A stretch of 64,000 nucleotides of DNA from a virus (IMGVR_UViG_3300005336_000003:1-64000), one strand, 5' to 3'. Shown: positions 32,815 through 41,395, counted from the stretch's first letter. Notes: a model not told the origin generated them from the letters alone. Made by a program: numbers and translations.

Positions 32815-33608
32815 TGCAGGAAACCCATCGTGATGAACGGCTTGGTCGTGGTATCGGCCGACGTCAATGTGGCTGCTGCATCCAATACCAGGGCCGCATA
32901 CAGCGTGGTACCTGAGGCAAGAGGGATAGGAGTCTGCAGCTGGGAAGCCTGGCAGATTGCGGGCGTACCTACGGCAATGCATGCTCCGATAGGAATGTAG
33001 CCGATCAGCTTGCCCAGATCAGCCACAGCCTGCGTGATCGCCGTCTTATCGGTTACGGTTGAGCCGCTTGGGTTGGCGTTCCACATCACCAGGTGCATCG
33101 GCGGTAGGATACCGCTGGCAAAGGTGACCGAAAGGTTTTGCAGGATGGATTTCTGCGCCGGTGCGGTAAACTGCAGCAGCCCGCCGATGGTGTTGCCTGA
33201 CGAGTAGGCAGCTGCCTGTACCGATGCTGGCTGGATCTGAACTCCCGTGATGGCGCTGTTGACCGTCACTGAGACTGGGAGGTTGCTCTGATCACTGGCC
33301 AGAACCACCGGAATGGAAGCGGCCATCGCAGCCTGGCCCAAGGATACCGCAGCCGCCCCTACCTTTCCAAGGTTGATCGAGATGGGGTGGGTCGGAGACG
33401 CATCGTTGCCTGCCCCGTCCCCGACCGATACCCGTAGCTGCCTCAGGGAAGTGATCGAGGGCTGATCAGTTCCCGTTGGGGTGGGGAGAGTACCGGGAGC
33501 CGCCTCCATTGGGTAGGCAGGCAACTCCCACCCGTATGCAGGCAAGCTTAGCCCGGAGCAGACGATAGCCCCTCCGAGTAACAGACCTGCCCGCATACCT
33601 TTACTCAT
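32811..33608 (-). CDS. exported virion-module protein with Sec-like signal peptide
   Basis: 265 residues from ATG 33608 (GGGGGA upstream). Starts KGMRAGLLLGGAIVCSGLS, a classical signal peptide with an A-Y-G-W junction. The body contains VSLGQAAMAASIPVVLASDQ, a motif common in phage structural proteins of unknown role, and a beta-rich C-terminus. It pairs with the next signal-peptide gene, which it overlaps by 4 bp. A decoration or superinfection role is possible. Confidence 0.6.
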   Translation of the reverse strand: MSKGMRAGLLLGGAIVCSGLSLPAYGWELPAYPMEAAPGTLPTPTGTDQPSITSLRQLRVSVGDGAGNDASPTHPISINLGKVGAAAVSLGQAAMAASIPVVLASDQSNLPVSVTVNSAITGVQIQPASVQAAAYSSGNTIGGLLQFTAPAQKSILQNLSVTFASGILPPMHLVMWNANPSGSTVTDKTAITQAVADLGKLIGYIPIGACIAVGTPAICQASQLQTPIPLASGTTLYAALVLDAAATLTSADTTTKPFITMGFLQ

Positions 33609-33657
33609 TTGTTCCCCCACCGTCAAAGCTGCTCAGCCGTGAATCAGGCTGCTCTGA

Positions 33658-34194
33658 TCACCAGTAGACGTCGCCGTAGACGTAGATGTCGGCCGTTGCC
33701 GGCGCGCCTTGTCCCGTGGTCAGGGAGAAGAACAGCGAGGAGCCGCTGTACTGGGTCTTGCCGGGCGTCGTTGCGATGGTGAGATCCAGCACCAGACCTG
33801 AGGTTGTCAGGGCCGTATAGGCCTGAGCCGCCGCCACGATGGCGTCACCTCCCTTGGAGGCTGCCGAATACAGGCCGCCGGCTGCAGTGGTCAGCGAGAC
33901 CGAGGCATTCAGCACCGAGACTTTCGTCACCCGGAAGCTCTGCCCCACAGGAACGTCCATCGCGATCGCCTGATCGGTGGTGACGTTCATGTTCGCGCCG
34001 ATGAGGCGTCCGAGCCACTGCTGTGTTGACAGTACGCATCCCGAGTTCAGCAGGTCGACCACATCGCCGTTTGCGACGGCTGTGGTGATCTTGCCGGTGC
34101 TGTCGGACTGATAGACGTTGCCGCTCCGCGTCTCGAAGGACTGGTTGGCTACGGGAGCGATCATGTAGACGCGGTTCAGAAGGGCGAGGGACAT
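33658..34194 (-). CDS. head decoration/minor head protein candidate
   Basis: 178 residues, beta-rich, Ser/Thr/Ala-rich, no signal peptide. Segments AMDVPVGQSFRVTKVSVLNA and AAQAYTALTTSGLVLDLTI are like those in phage head-fibre or decoration proteins. It follows the portal gene and precedes the two exported proteins. Assignment from position and composition. Confidence 0.55.
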   Translation of the reverse strand: MSLALLNRVYMIAPVANQSFETRSGNVYQSDSTGKITTAVANGDVVDLLNSGCVLSTQQWLGRLIGANMNVTTDQAIAMDVPVGQSFRVTKVSVLNASVSLTTAAGGLYSAASKGGDAIVAAAQAYTALTTSGLVLDLTIATTPGKTQYSGSSLFFSLTTGQGAPATADIYVYGDVYW

Positions 34195-34216
34195 ACGGAA
34201 CTCCTTGGTTGTAGCG

Positions 34217-36079
34217 TTACGTCTTCGGCTGGGCCTTCAGAAACAGCTTGCACCAGTAGTCAGGATTGATCTCCCCTTCCACTAGTAGGCACTCTCCGCT
34301 CCTGTAGTTGTGGCAGATACCACAATGCTCTGCGAGCCCTCCAGGGCTGTAGTCTACGCTGCTCTTCGGGTGCTTGGGGGAAGCGACAGCCGCGCCACTG
34401 ACGTCTGAGACTCCACCAGTGCCGCTTTCAACGCCACCAGTCGCAGCCTTACCAAACGCATTCGGAGTAACGCCCCCATCATCTCCTGTCTCTGTTCCGG
34501 CGACAGCGTTCGCTCCTGGGCTTCCGGTAGAGGCCAGTGCGGCAGCAGCCCCAGGCCCCGTGAGTGCACCGAGCGGAACATATCCTGAAGTGGTTGCCAG
34601 CATGGGCTGCTCAGCGACTCCTCCTGCTGGGAGCCTTCCACGATCGCGCCGGACCTCGTCGATTGAGAACACTCCTGCCTTGACGTATCCAATGTCAATC
34701 TCCATCTGGGCTTTGGGGTCCTGCTCCCGGTCATCCAGGAAGACGAACTCCAGACCGGGCTCCTTGAGCTCGAACCTGATGATGAGGTCCATCAGGAACT
34801 TCCACCACCTTTGGAGAGGCAGAAGTCCTTCCTCTAGGGCCCTCGAGCGCGCCGTACCAGCAGTTGCCCGGTTCAGATGCTCGATGAAGGGCTCAGGGGA
34901 TACTGAGAAGGCAAAGCAGACGATACGGGCTAGCCACTCGTCGTACGAGTCCTTCAGGGGCGGAGCTTTTGTCTCCTGGTACTTGAATTCCCCAGGCATG
35001 AAGCGCGTCTTGCGGCGGTTTGCAAGGTTGCCTTCCATCAGGCCATCGAACCAGGACTGGAAATCCTTGACGTTCTGTAGCGTCCAGGTCGTAGGCAGGC
35101 CGACGAATGCATCCGGGTTGCTGCCCGAGAGGTAATACTCTAGCTGGAAGATCGAGCGGCGGATCGCCGTATTGACGGTCACGACGATCTGCTCAACGGG
35201 GCTAAGCCCGTAGACACGGTTCGTCGTGCGATTGCGGGGCAGGTAGATCAGCTCCGACGCCGTGTAATCCGCCGCCGGGATACCATGCAGGATCTGCTGG
35301 TAAGCAGGATCTGCAGGTCCAGAAGGCCTACGACCAGAAGCATCCAGAAGGGGAAAGATGGTAGCACCATCCATGAGCTCCAGAGCATACAGGTCTCCAC
35401 CGCGAGTCCTCCGCTTCCACAGGGTAGGCGCATCGAGGACAAACATGTCCTCGTTCAGCTGCCTCATCCACTGATCCCAGTTGTTCTCCTTGTCTGGGAA
35501 CGAGAAGAAGTCCGTCACGTTGCGAATCCGCTGCCGGACGTCGGCAGGCAGCTTCAGCGTGTTGAGCTGGGATCTCGGGATCGCGGCCGGCCGAATAGCC
35601 GAGCTAGCATTGCCCATTCCAGCGCCGCCAGGACCTCCTGAAGGCCCTCCGGCAAGCTTCCCTGCAAAGATCGGCTGATCGGGATTGTCGAGAGTCCCGT
35701 CGTCAAGGTTGACCCCTTCGGTAGGCCGGATAGCCCAGTCGAGCGCAGCCAGCTGATCTTTCCGGGCCTCGATCACCCCTCTCAGGATGTCGCAGTTCAG
35801 GCTCAGGGATCGCAGATCGGCAAAGGAGATGGGAGAGTCTGCGCGGGGCGTATAGTTGAGGTTGCGCCCTGTCGGGTAATCATAGCGCCGGCCTTTGACT
35901 CCTGCCTCTTCGCTCTGATCCGCAAAGGGTGCAAGGGGCTGCAGCGGCCCAAACCACGTTGCAGGCGTAATCCCTGCGATGGCATAGCGGATAGCCTGCT
36001 GGCTCCTCATGACGAATGAGGGGATCACCGGCGATACGGTACCGACAGCTCCGCGAGGGCCGACTGGCAAAGAAGGCAT
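34217..36079 (-). CDS. portal protein with C-terminal cysteine module
   Basis: 620 residues. The portal core includes LSLNCDILRGVIEARKDQL, the hinge LIYLPRNRTTNRVYGLSPVE, and FSVSPEPFIEHLNRATAGTAR, typical of siphovirus portals (about 480 residues). The last ~100 residues are a Gly/Thr-rich linker and then C586-x2-C589-x7-C597-x12-C610 ending INPDYWC, a pattern like high-potential iron-sulfur proteins. The portal forms the DNA channel; the role of the Cys module is unknown. Confidence 0.85.
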   Translation of the reverse strand: MPSLPVGPRGAVGTVSPVIPSFVMRSQQAIRYAIAGITPATWFGPLQPLAPFADQSEEAGVKGRRYDYPTGRNLNYTPRADSPISFADLRSLSLNCDILRGVIEARKDQLAALDWAIRPTEGVNLDDGTLDNPDQPIFAGKLAGGPSGGPGGAGMGNASSAIRPAAIPRSQLNTLKLPADVRQRIRNVTDFFSFPDKENNWDQWMRQLNEDMFVLDAPTLWKRRTRGGDLYALELMDGATIFPLLDASGRRPSGPADPAYQQILHGIPAADYTASELIYLPRNRTTNRVYGLSPVEQIVVTVNTAIRRSIFQLEYYLSGSNPDAFVGLPTTWTLQNVKDFQSWFDGLMEGNLANRRKTRFMPGEFKYQETKAPPLKDSYDEWLARIVCFAFSVSPEPFIEHLNRATAGTARSRALEEGLLPLQRWWKFLMDLIIRFELKEPGLEFVFLDDREQDPKAQMEIDIGYVKAGVFSIDEVRRDRGRLPAGGVAEQPMLATTSGYVPLGALTGPGAAAALASTGSPGANAVAGTETGDDGGVTPNAFGKAATGGVESGTGGVSDVSGAAVASPKHPKSSVDYSPGGLAEHCGICHNYRSGECLLVEGEINPDYWCKLFLKAQPKT

Positions 36080-36080
36080 T

Positions 36081-36293
36081 TTATCCCCTACCCATCTTCA
36101 CGACTAGCCCGCCTCGAGGATCTGCAATGATCTCCTCATAGGCTTCGCTGAAGGCCTCGACCTCTTTCAAGGTCATATTCCGTCCGGAGATCAGAGACTC
36201 CCGGATTGCATGCCAGGCAATGATACCTACAGTGTTGCCCGCAAGGGCGGCATCCACCGTCTTTGCAACCTGCTCGCCATTCACGGTTATCAT
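36081..36293 (-). CDS. small hypothetical protein between terminase and portal
   Basis: 70 residues. Two helices (GEQVAKTVDAALAGNTVGII and LKEVEAFSEAYEEIIADP). It overlaps the terminase gene by 4 bp and stops one base before the portal gene. Size and place suggest a packaging accessory or head-joining peptide; no family recognised. Confidence 0.6.
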   Translation of the reverse strand: MITVNGEQVAKTVDAALAGNTVGIIAWHAIRESLISGRNMTLKEVEAFSEAYEEIIADPRGGLVVKMGRG

Positions 36294-38152
36294 TGCTTGG
36301 GGCCCCCAGATGCTCTGTTCAGAATCTCCTGTGCTTTCCGAGCCTCCTCGCGATAGTACGCAAGGAATCCCGCACCGTCGATCATGGGCTGTGCGAAGGC
36401 GTTGATTATCGCGTCCCCTTTGTCTGGGCTACGCCGAATACGCTCTTTGACCTTCTTCTTGTCCTCGACCGCGATGCCCGTGCTCTTGAGTGTCCAGCGT
36501 GTTGCTGCCAGATCTGCTGCGGCTTCGGCGTCAGGAGGTAACGCAATCTCCAGGCCAAGCTGCGGATCAAGAGCTTCTCGGAAGGTCCAGAACCACTCAC
36601 TACGAGCATTGGCGAACCCCAATACGCCCGATCTGTCCGTTGCAACCGACGAATTCGCGCCGTTCATGGCTACGACTTCGATCCCGCGTAGCCTTCCCAC
36701 GTCGACAGGCGAGGATCCGACACCAACCACGTCGATCTTGCACCGCAGGTGCTGCAGTTTCAGCTCAACCAGCTTGTCGATCACAGCCGTTCCATCAGGA
36801 GTCTGCACTCCTGGAACGCACTGAAGAGCAGCAAACCAAGCGCCGATGCGCTCGGAATACACGGTCTTATCGCGCCCACCGCGCGAAACATCCACGCCAA
36901 CCTCATGGGAATGGGGGATTTCGTGAGACAATCCCTGGATGATGCTGAGGTTATCAGCGTTGAGCTTGCGCTGGTCAGGCGTCAACAGGGAGCTGGTATC
37001 CACTCCGGCAAAGGGGATTCCCTTGATCCCCAGCCATAGCGGGGAGCCAGACTCATGACGCGAAGCGTTGGAAAGGGTTCCGCTGGTTTCCCCGCCTGCT
37101 CTATCCGTCACTCCGGCAGCCTTCATGGCCGCTTCTTCCTTGCGACGGTCGGCAAGCTTCTGTAGATACTCTGCGTATGTCGGTGCCCAGCGAGCCTGAG
37201 CTAGCAGGATCCAGGCTGTCGGGATCACCTGCCACTCATTATCCTCCTCGCCCACGCCAAAATCGCCCTGAAGCATGCGCGAACGCAGCGGCTCCGGCAG
37301 AGATTGCAGGACACTGAGGTACCCGGACTGCATCAGGTACGCATTATCCTGCACCCTTGCGCGGATAAAGGTCCTGCTGCGGGGCTGGACTGCGGATTCC
37401 AGGCCGTTGATCTTCATGTAAACGGGCTCGGGCCCGCTTACTTCACGGTCATTTCCTTCCTCATCCGTGATGAACCAACGCAATTCGCCAGGTTTTGCTG
37501 GATTTGCGTGGTGAGGATCCAGCCAAGGAGCCCAATAGTCGATTACCCAGGTACCTTCTGGCGTGGTTGGCGGGTTTCCTGCACAGATGACCCGGGTCTT
37601 GTAGAACTGGCCCGTCTTAGGATCGATCTTGGTGGTGCGGTTCCAGCCCTTCAGGAACATGAACTGGCTGCGGGAAAAGTGCGTGATCTCGTCAAAGGCC
37701 TTCAGATCGTGCGGACGGCCCTGATACTTCTGCTCATCCCCCTCGTACTGGCACGCGCCGAACTCGATCCGGCGGCCATCTTCAATCCGCCAGAGCATGT
37801 CTGCGCCATTGTACTTGCCCAGATCCCCGTAGATCTCCTGGCTCCGATCGCGGATACCCTTGAGCTGCTGGAACTCCCGGCGGAAAATGATGCTCCGCCA
37901 GTGACTATCCAAAGCAGTACCCAGCAGGAGGTCGGTTTTCCCGCCTCCAGCAGCGCCACCATAAAACAGCTCGTCCGCTTCGCAGTAGTAGGCTTCAGTC
38001 TGCGGCCCAGGGAGTGGACTCCATACTGGAATGTCCACTCCCGATAGGATGCTATCCAGCTCGGCGAGCTCTTGCTCGGTCAAGTAGGGTAGCAATGCGT
38101 CGAGTTCTGTCGTCAGGGGCGAGAGCTCCGCTCCTTGTGGAGTCTGGAGCAT
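36290..38152 (-). CDS. terL: terminase large subunit (TerL)
   Basis: 620 residues from the ATG at 38152, which has AGGAGGTG upstream; an ATG ten codons earlier has no such site. ATPase: Walker A GGAAGGGKTD (~65-74), Walker B LKAFDEIT (~160). Nuclease: VGVDVSRGGRDKTV with catalytic Asp. Between ATPase and nuclease (~330-410) lies an insertion rich in Ser, Gly and Ala, not typical of the family. The enzyme packages DNA into proheads. Overlaps the upstream gene by 101 bp. Confidence 0.9.
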   Translation of the reverse strand: MLQTPQGAELSPLTTELDALLPYLTEQELAELDSILSGVDIPVWSPLPGPQTEAYYCEADELFYGGAAGGGKTDLLLGTALDSHWRSIIFRREFQQLKGIRDRSQEIYGDLGKYNGADMLWRIEDGRRIEFGACQYEGDEQKYQGRPHDLKAFDEITHFSRSQFMFLKGWNRTTKIDPKTGQFYKTRVICAGNPPTTPEGTWVIDYWAPWLDPHHANPAKPGELRWFITDEEGNDREVSGPEPVYMKINGLESAVQPRSRTFIRARVQDNAYLMQSGYLSVLQSLPEPLRSRMLQGDFGVGEEDNEWQVIPTAWILLAQARWAPTYAEYLQKLADRRKEEAAMKAAGVTDRAGGETSGTLSNASRHESGSPLWLGIKGIPFAGVDTSSLLTPDQRKLNADNLSIIQGLSHEIPHSHEVGVDVSRGGRDKTVYSERIGAWFAALQCVPGVQTPDGTAVIDKLVELKLQHLRCKIDVVGVGSSPVDVGRLRGIEVVAMNGANSSVATDRSGVLGFANARSEWFWTFREALDPQLGLEIALPPDAEAAADLAATRWTLKSTGIAVEDKKKVKERIRRSPDKGDAIINAFAQPMIDGAGFLAYYREEARKAQEILNRASGGPKQ

Positions 38153-39515
38153 TGGGTTGGGCACCTCCTGTGTTGGCGGCATTACCGCTGGTGTTGACTT
38201 GAGGGCTGCCGGCTGCTCCCGACCTGACGGCCTTGCCTGTCAGGAACGACGCGCTGGAACTACCGGATTCCGCCCCTGTGCTGGAGGACCTCCGAGAACG
38301 CGCCGCAGGACCGCTGCCAGATCCGCCGAGGATGGCTAAGTCACTGGGGGCAGCAGCCGGCATTCCGAGTGAGACCCTCTGCATGTGCGTGAGGGTCTTC
38401 ATAAGATCGATCGCCACCTTCGGGGTCATATTCTCCCAGAACAGAGAGTCCCCGTCAGCGTTGACGGACGTAGGCATCCGGAGCTTGTCGCCATTGATGT
38501 AGGCGGTCAGCTTGTCCCAGATCTTGTTGGCCTCGACCAGGTGGGTATTCTCGAGCAGGATCGCCTGCATATCCCGCGACCGCTTGATCGAGTCCACGTA
38601 GAACAGGTCGTGCGCAAGGGCGCGCCATGCCCAATGGTACAGGTAGAACCAATCCACCAACTCGGAGTGGGAGGCGCCATTGATGACGGATACACTACCT
38701 GACCGCATAGGATCGGCACTGGCAGACTGTATGAAGCCTGAGCCATCCAACGATCCCGTGGTCTCCGTCATCCCGTCGGGATTGGTGGTTGCGGAGCCGT
38801 GGAAGAACTCCTTGGTGGGGCCGCCAAGCCCCTGGCTAGAGCGCTCCTGCAGACGGACCGAATTTGTCCGCTCCGAGCGAGCTTTGGCAATGCGCTGCTG
38901 GACACCCGTACGCTCTGCCAGGACAAACAGTTGCCGGCTGCCTGAGGTACCCTGCTCGATATACGCCTGGAATGCCACATAGGCATCCAGAGGCTCATAG
39001 GATAGCCTCTGCCAGAAGGGATGACCCTCATCCAGCATCGGGTACCCCTCGTCATAGTTCAGAGGGACGTACGCCTGCCGAAGGACGCGCTCATCCAGCA
39101 CCAGTACGGGGACTCGATAGTCCTCCGACAGCTCTGGGGTACCCTTGAGATTCACCTTCTCGGACGGCGTTGGGGACCCTGCACTCGGAGCTGCAGGAGC
39201 GTCTGGTGCTGCAGGGGACCTCTGCTGGTTCTGAACAACCTGTCGAGCTGCGAAGTTGCCATGGGTTGCGGCATCCGCAGCGCTTCCCGCCAGGCGATGC
39301 ACCTCATCCAAGGTGATAGGGGCTAGACGCCCCTTTACAACCAGCTCGGGATCCAGCAGGTCTGCGCGGTGATAGCCCTCCGGAAGACCCAAGCCATTGA
39401 GAGGGACTCGCTGGGAGGCATCACGTATGATCTGCGCACGGGTAGGGAGATCGCTCCCTCCTCCAGCGTCAGGGCCGTTTGGACCGCTCGGGGTACTGGT
39501 GGATCCTATGTCCAT
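38052..39515 (-). CDS. putative small terminase subunit or packaging protein
   Basis: 487 residues, first gene of the late operon. N-terminal Pro/Ala/Ser linker (~95-125), a central helical region (PVLVLDERVLRQAYVPLNY ... EALDAYVAFQAYIEQGTS), and a C-terminal ~110 residues of low-complexity Ser/Gly. Small terminases are usually ~150-200 residues, so this is long; position directly before TerL is the main reason for the call. No helix-turn-helix is obvious. It may be a fusion with other packaging functions. Confidence 0.55.
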   Translation of the reverse strand: MDIGSTSTPSGPNGPDAGGGSDLPTRAQIIRDASQRVPLNGLGLPEGYHRADLLDPELVVKGRLAPITLDEVHRLAGSAADAATHGNFAARQVVQNQQRSPAAPDAPAAPSAGSPTPSEKVNLKGTPELSEDYRVPVLVLDERVLRQAYVPLNYDEGYPMLDEGHPFWQRLSYEPLDAYVAFQAYIEQGTSGSRQLFVLAERTGVQQRIAKARSERTNSVRLQERSSQGLGGPTKEFFHGSATTNPDGMTETTGSLDGSGFIQSASADPMRSGSVSVINGASHSELVDWFYLYHWAWRALAHDLFYVDSIKRSRDMQAILLENTHLVEANKIWDKLTAYINGDKLRMPTSVNADGDSLFWENMTPKVAIDLMKTLTHMQRVSLGMPAAAPSDLAILGGSGSGPAARSRRSSSTGAESGSSSASFLTGKAVRSGAAGSPQVNTSGNAANTGGAQPNAPDSTRSGALAPDDRTRRIATLLDRARARRAG

Positions 39516-39567
39516 ACATCCATGCGATTGTTTGGTAGGTAGGTCCCTGTAGCCCTAGTATGTTGAT

Positions 39568-39597
39568 ATTATACGCGTGTTGCCTCATGTAAATCAA
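39568..39597 (-). promoter_or_regulatory. late operon promoter
   Basis: On the minus strand: TTGATT (-35, 39592-39597), an 18-bp spacer, TATAAT (-10, 39568-39573). Transcription would begin about 46 bp before the first packaging gene. The core is identical in design to the early promoters, but the GGTCGnCC upstream element is not clear, which may allow separate timing. Confidence 0.85.
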
Positions 39598-39752
39598 GGA
39601 AGAAATGTAGTACGGAAGATTAAATCTTGTTAATGCATAAGGACATGTGCCTCAGGTTTGAACTGGGATTTTACCTTTTGGTAATGAACGCCAGGCGCTG
39701 CCGAACTAGAACGAATTAGTTGGTTTTTTAACACATTATTACATGAATAAAT

Positions 39753-39778
39753 GTTAATAATTTAACTGAATTATTAAC
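39753..39778. promoter_or_regulatory. perfect inverted repeat, possible operator
   Basis: GTTAATAATT (39753-39762), a six-base spacer, AATTATTAAC (39769-39778). It lies between the late promoter and the weak TATAAT before the first early gene. A dimeric repressor or activator, for instance the HTH protein encoded next, could bind here. As RNA it would be a weak AT hairpin, so a DNA site is more likely. Confidence 0.5.
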
Positions 39779-39877
39779 AAACTTTACTGATTTGTCCATC
39801 TTTATGTAATATAAAGGGGGGTATAATATAACTGTAATAAAGAAGAACCTTTATTACCCAACATAAGGAACACCAAC

Positions 39878-40087
39878 ATGAACACCATTTACGATCAGGT
39901 CGAACTCGAGGTCAACACCACCATCCACTCCCGTCCCGTGGGGTCCTACGATCACCTTCCTACCAAAAGTGCAAAAATCCGTGCCATGAGGTCCGATGGG
40001 TTCAAAACCACCCAGATCAGCAAGATCCTGGGGATCCGGTACCAGCACGTCCGGAATGTCCTCAATACCCCCCTGAAATCCCACTAA
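39878..40087 (+). CDS. small HTH protein (paralogue group member 1)
   Basis: 69 residues, ATAAGGA upstream. The second half DHLPTKSAKIRAMRSDGFK with TTQISKILGIRYQHVRNVL is a homeodomain-like helix-turn-helix. The same motif recurs in the proteins at 40758-41300 (KSARIRRMHADGYKTTQIAK) and, weaker, 54496-54942. It is the first gene transcribed to the right of the control region, suggesting a regulator of phage promoters. Confidence 0.75.
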   Translation: MNTIYDQVELEVNTTIHSRPVGSYDHLPTKSAKIRAMRSDGFKTTQISKILGIRYQHVRNVLNTPLKSH

Positions 40088-40092
40088 TCCGA

Positions 40093-40118
40093 TTGGGGAT
40101 CCCGAAAGGGATCCCCAA
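40093..40118 (+). terminator. strong hairpin after the first HTH gene
   Basis: TTGGGGATCCC (40093-40103), GAAA loop, GGGATCCCCAA (40108-40118): 11 perfect pairs with a GNRA tetraloop, beginning five bases after the stop. No U-tract follows, so it may attenuate or protect the 3' end rather than terminate fully. Confidence 0.6.
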
Positions 40119-40147
40119 CCAACCATCCCAATAAGGAGACCCCCGTC

Positions 40148-40294
40148 ATGTTAGCAGGTGCTTGGGTAATAGTCGGACTGATCGTTTGGGTCCTAATCTG
40201 CAGGTCCTTAATCTCGTGGCATACAGACCGGACACGTAGGTCGGTCGTTTCCGAGGCCAGACTGTCCGCAGTGTCCAACCAGTATAGGAACTGA
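40148..40294 (+). CDS. 48-residue membrane protein
   Basis: ATG 40148 with AAGGAG ten bases upstream. Residues 4-20 are hydrophobic (GAWVIVGLIVWVLICRS), then a basic soluble tail. Size and strong ribosome site suggest an early host-takeover or superinfection-exclusion peptide. No family recognised; stop at 40292-40294. Confidence 0.6.
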   Translation: MLAGAWVIVGLIVWVLICRSLISWHTDRTRRSVVSEARLSAVSNQYRN

Positions 40295-40299
40295 TCCCT

Positions 40300-40440
40300 A
40301 TGGCACAGACTATCCTAGACATGTTCCCCGATTCGGTCAACCAGTTCGGCCTACTGGGGTGCGGAGCGTTCATACTCCCCTGGGCCATGGCGGCAGCCTA
40401 TATAGGGTCATACATCAGCTGGTTCGTCAGATCCCGGTAG
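40300..40440 (+). CDS. 46-residue membrane protein
   Basis: ATG 40300 with AGGAA upstream, five bases after the previous stop. A hydrophobic segment (LLGCGAFILPWAMAAAYIG) covers most of the protein. It appears co-transcribed with the 48-residue membrane protein and ends just before the double terminator. Confidence 0.55.
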   Translation: MAQTILDMFPDSVNQFGLLGCGAFILPWAMAAAYIGSYISWFVRSR

Positions 40441-40454
40441 GGCTATAGGGACGG

Positions 40455-40513
40455 GGGGCGGAAAACGCCCCTTTTCCTTGGCCCTATAGGGCCCGGGCGG
40501 CCTGTTTTTTTTT
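40455..40513 (+). terminator. tandem terminators
   Basis: First: GGGGCG/CGCCCC (40455-40460, 40466-40471) with GAAAA loop and a TTTTCC run. Second: GGCCCTATAGGGCC (40480-40493) palindrome in a GC-rich segment ending in nine T (40505-40513). They close the first early unit ahead of the next promoter. Confidence 0.75.
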
Positions 40514-40625
40514 GCAGCGCAAAAGGGGAGGTCCCGGTCGCAACTATCCGCCCAGTAAGGCCCTACCTGACTTGTCGGTCAAGAGCAGCCTGAATCACGG
40601 TCATTTTGGCCCGGGGTAAAATGAG

Positions 40626-40676
40626 TGTCGCCCAGCATTTTGCCACTAGCTGGCCCATCAATGGGTGCTATATAAT
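40626..40676 (+). promoter_or_regulatory. early promoter H (degenerate -35)
   Basis: Upstream element TGTCGCCC (40626-40633), -35-like TAGCTG (40647-40652), 18-bp spacer, TATAAT (40671-40676). It fits the family by spacing and element although the -35 is poor. Drives the HTH gene at 40758; leader ~75 nt. Confidence 0.7.
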
Positions 40677-40757
40677 TATGTCAGTTGTTGCAGCGGAGCT
40701 GCTGCATCAACGACCCCGAGCCGGATCATCGGCACGGAAACAAGGAGACCGAGTACC

Positions 40758-41300
40758 ATGGCACGCAATCCCGAGTCCACCACCACCACCACCTCCGCAC
40801 CTGAGCACGATCCGGTGGTGAATGCCGACAAGCCCATCAACGAGAATCCGGTTGCCGAGGGCGGCGCCGAGAACAACGCCGAGCAGAAGCAGGACATCCT
40901 CGTCGAGGAGAAGGCGAAACCGGAAACCGTCGGCAAGGGTTTCACCTTCCCGCCCTCCAACGACTACAACAAGATGCTCGACGGCCTGCCCAACAAGAGC
41001 GCACGGATCCGGCGGATGCACGCCGATGGGTACAAGACCACCCAGATCGCAAAGCACCTGAACATCCTGTATCAGCACGCGCGGAACGTGCTCACACAGG
41101 TGGTCAAGCGCCCTACCGAAGCGGCGATGCCGCAGGGTGAGCCGAACAACGTGGTTCAGATCACCAACGGCAAGCTGGCCGAGATCGCCGAATCCCAGGG
41201 GCTTTCCCCTGAGGAGCTGGCGGATGCGGTCCGTCAGGTCACCGGCATGGAGCTGAACATCGTGGTCGACGAGCCGGCGGAGCAGAAGGCCGCAGCCTAA
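40758..41300 (+). CDS. HTH protein (paralogue group member 2) with acidic arms
   Basis: 180 residues from ATG 40758 (AAGGAGA upstream). First ~60 residues are acidic/polar and disordered. Residues ~80-120 hold the HTH (LPNKSARIRRMHADGYKTT ... YQHARNVL), close to that of the 39878 protein. The C-terminal part (LAEIAESQGLSPEELADAVR) is a second short helical motif. It stands alone between a promoter and terminators, like a dedicated regulator. Confidence 0.75.
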   Translation: MARNPESTTTTTSAPEHDPVVNADKPINENPVAEGGAENNAEQKQDILVEEKAKPETVGKGFTFPPSNDYNKMLDGLPNKSARIRRMHADGYKTTQIAKHLNILYQHARNVLTQVVKRPTEAAMPQGEPNNVVQITNGKLAEIAESQGLSPEELADAVRQVTGMELNIVVDEPAEQKAAA

Positions 41301-41315
41301 CGGCGGTACGAGCGG

Positions 41316-41368
41316 GGGAGGGCGAAAGCCCTCCCTCCTTCCCTAAGGGCTAGCTCGGTCTAGCCCTT
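41316..41368 (+). terminator. two terminator-like hairpins after the HTH gene
   Basis: GGGAGGGC (41316-41323), GAAA, GCCCTCCC (41328-41335), then TCCTTCCCT; followed by AAGGGCTAG (41345-41353)/CTAGCCCTT (41360-41368). The first resembles a rho-independent terminator with a pyrimidine run. They open the long non-coding stretch. Confidence 0.7.
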
Positions 41369-41395
41369 TGAGAAGGAGGTGGTACAGACAGATGA

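Larger units (their letters stand above)
39516..39877. other. divergent intergenic control region between late and early operons
   Basis: 362 bp, strongly AT-rich compared with the rest of the genome. It holds the minus-strand late promoter (39568-39597), a perfect 10-bp inverted repeat (39753-39778), several TTAA/TTAATA runs and a TATAAT (39822-39827) 50 bp before the first early gene with no good -35. No gene is seen. The region probably controls the switch between the divergent transcription units. Confidence 0.7.
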
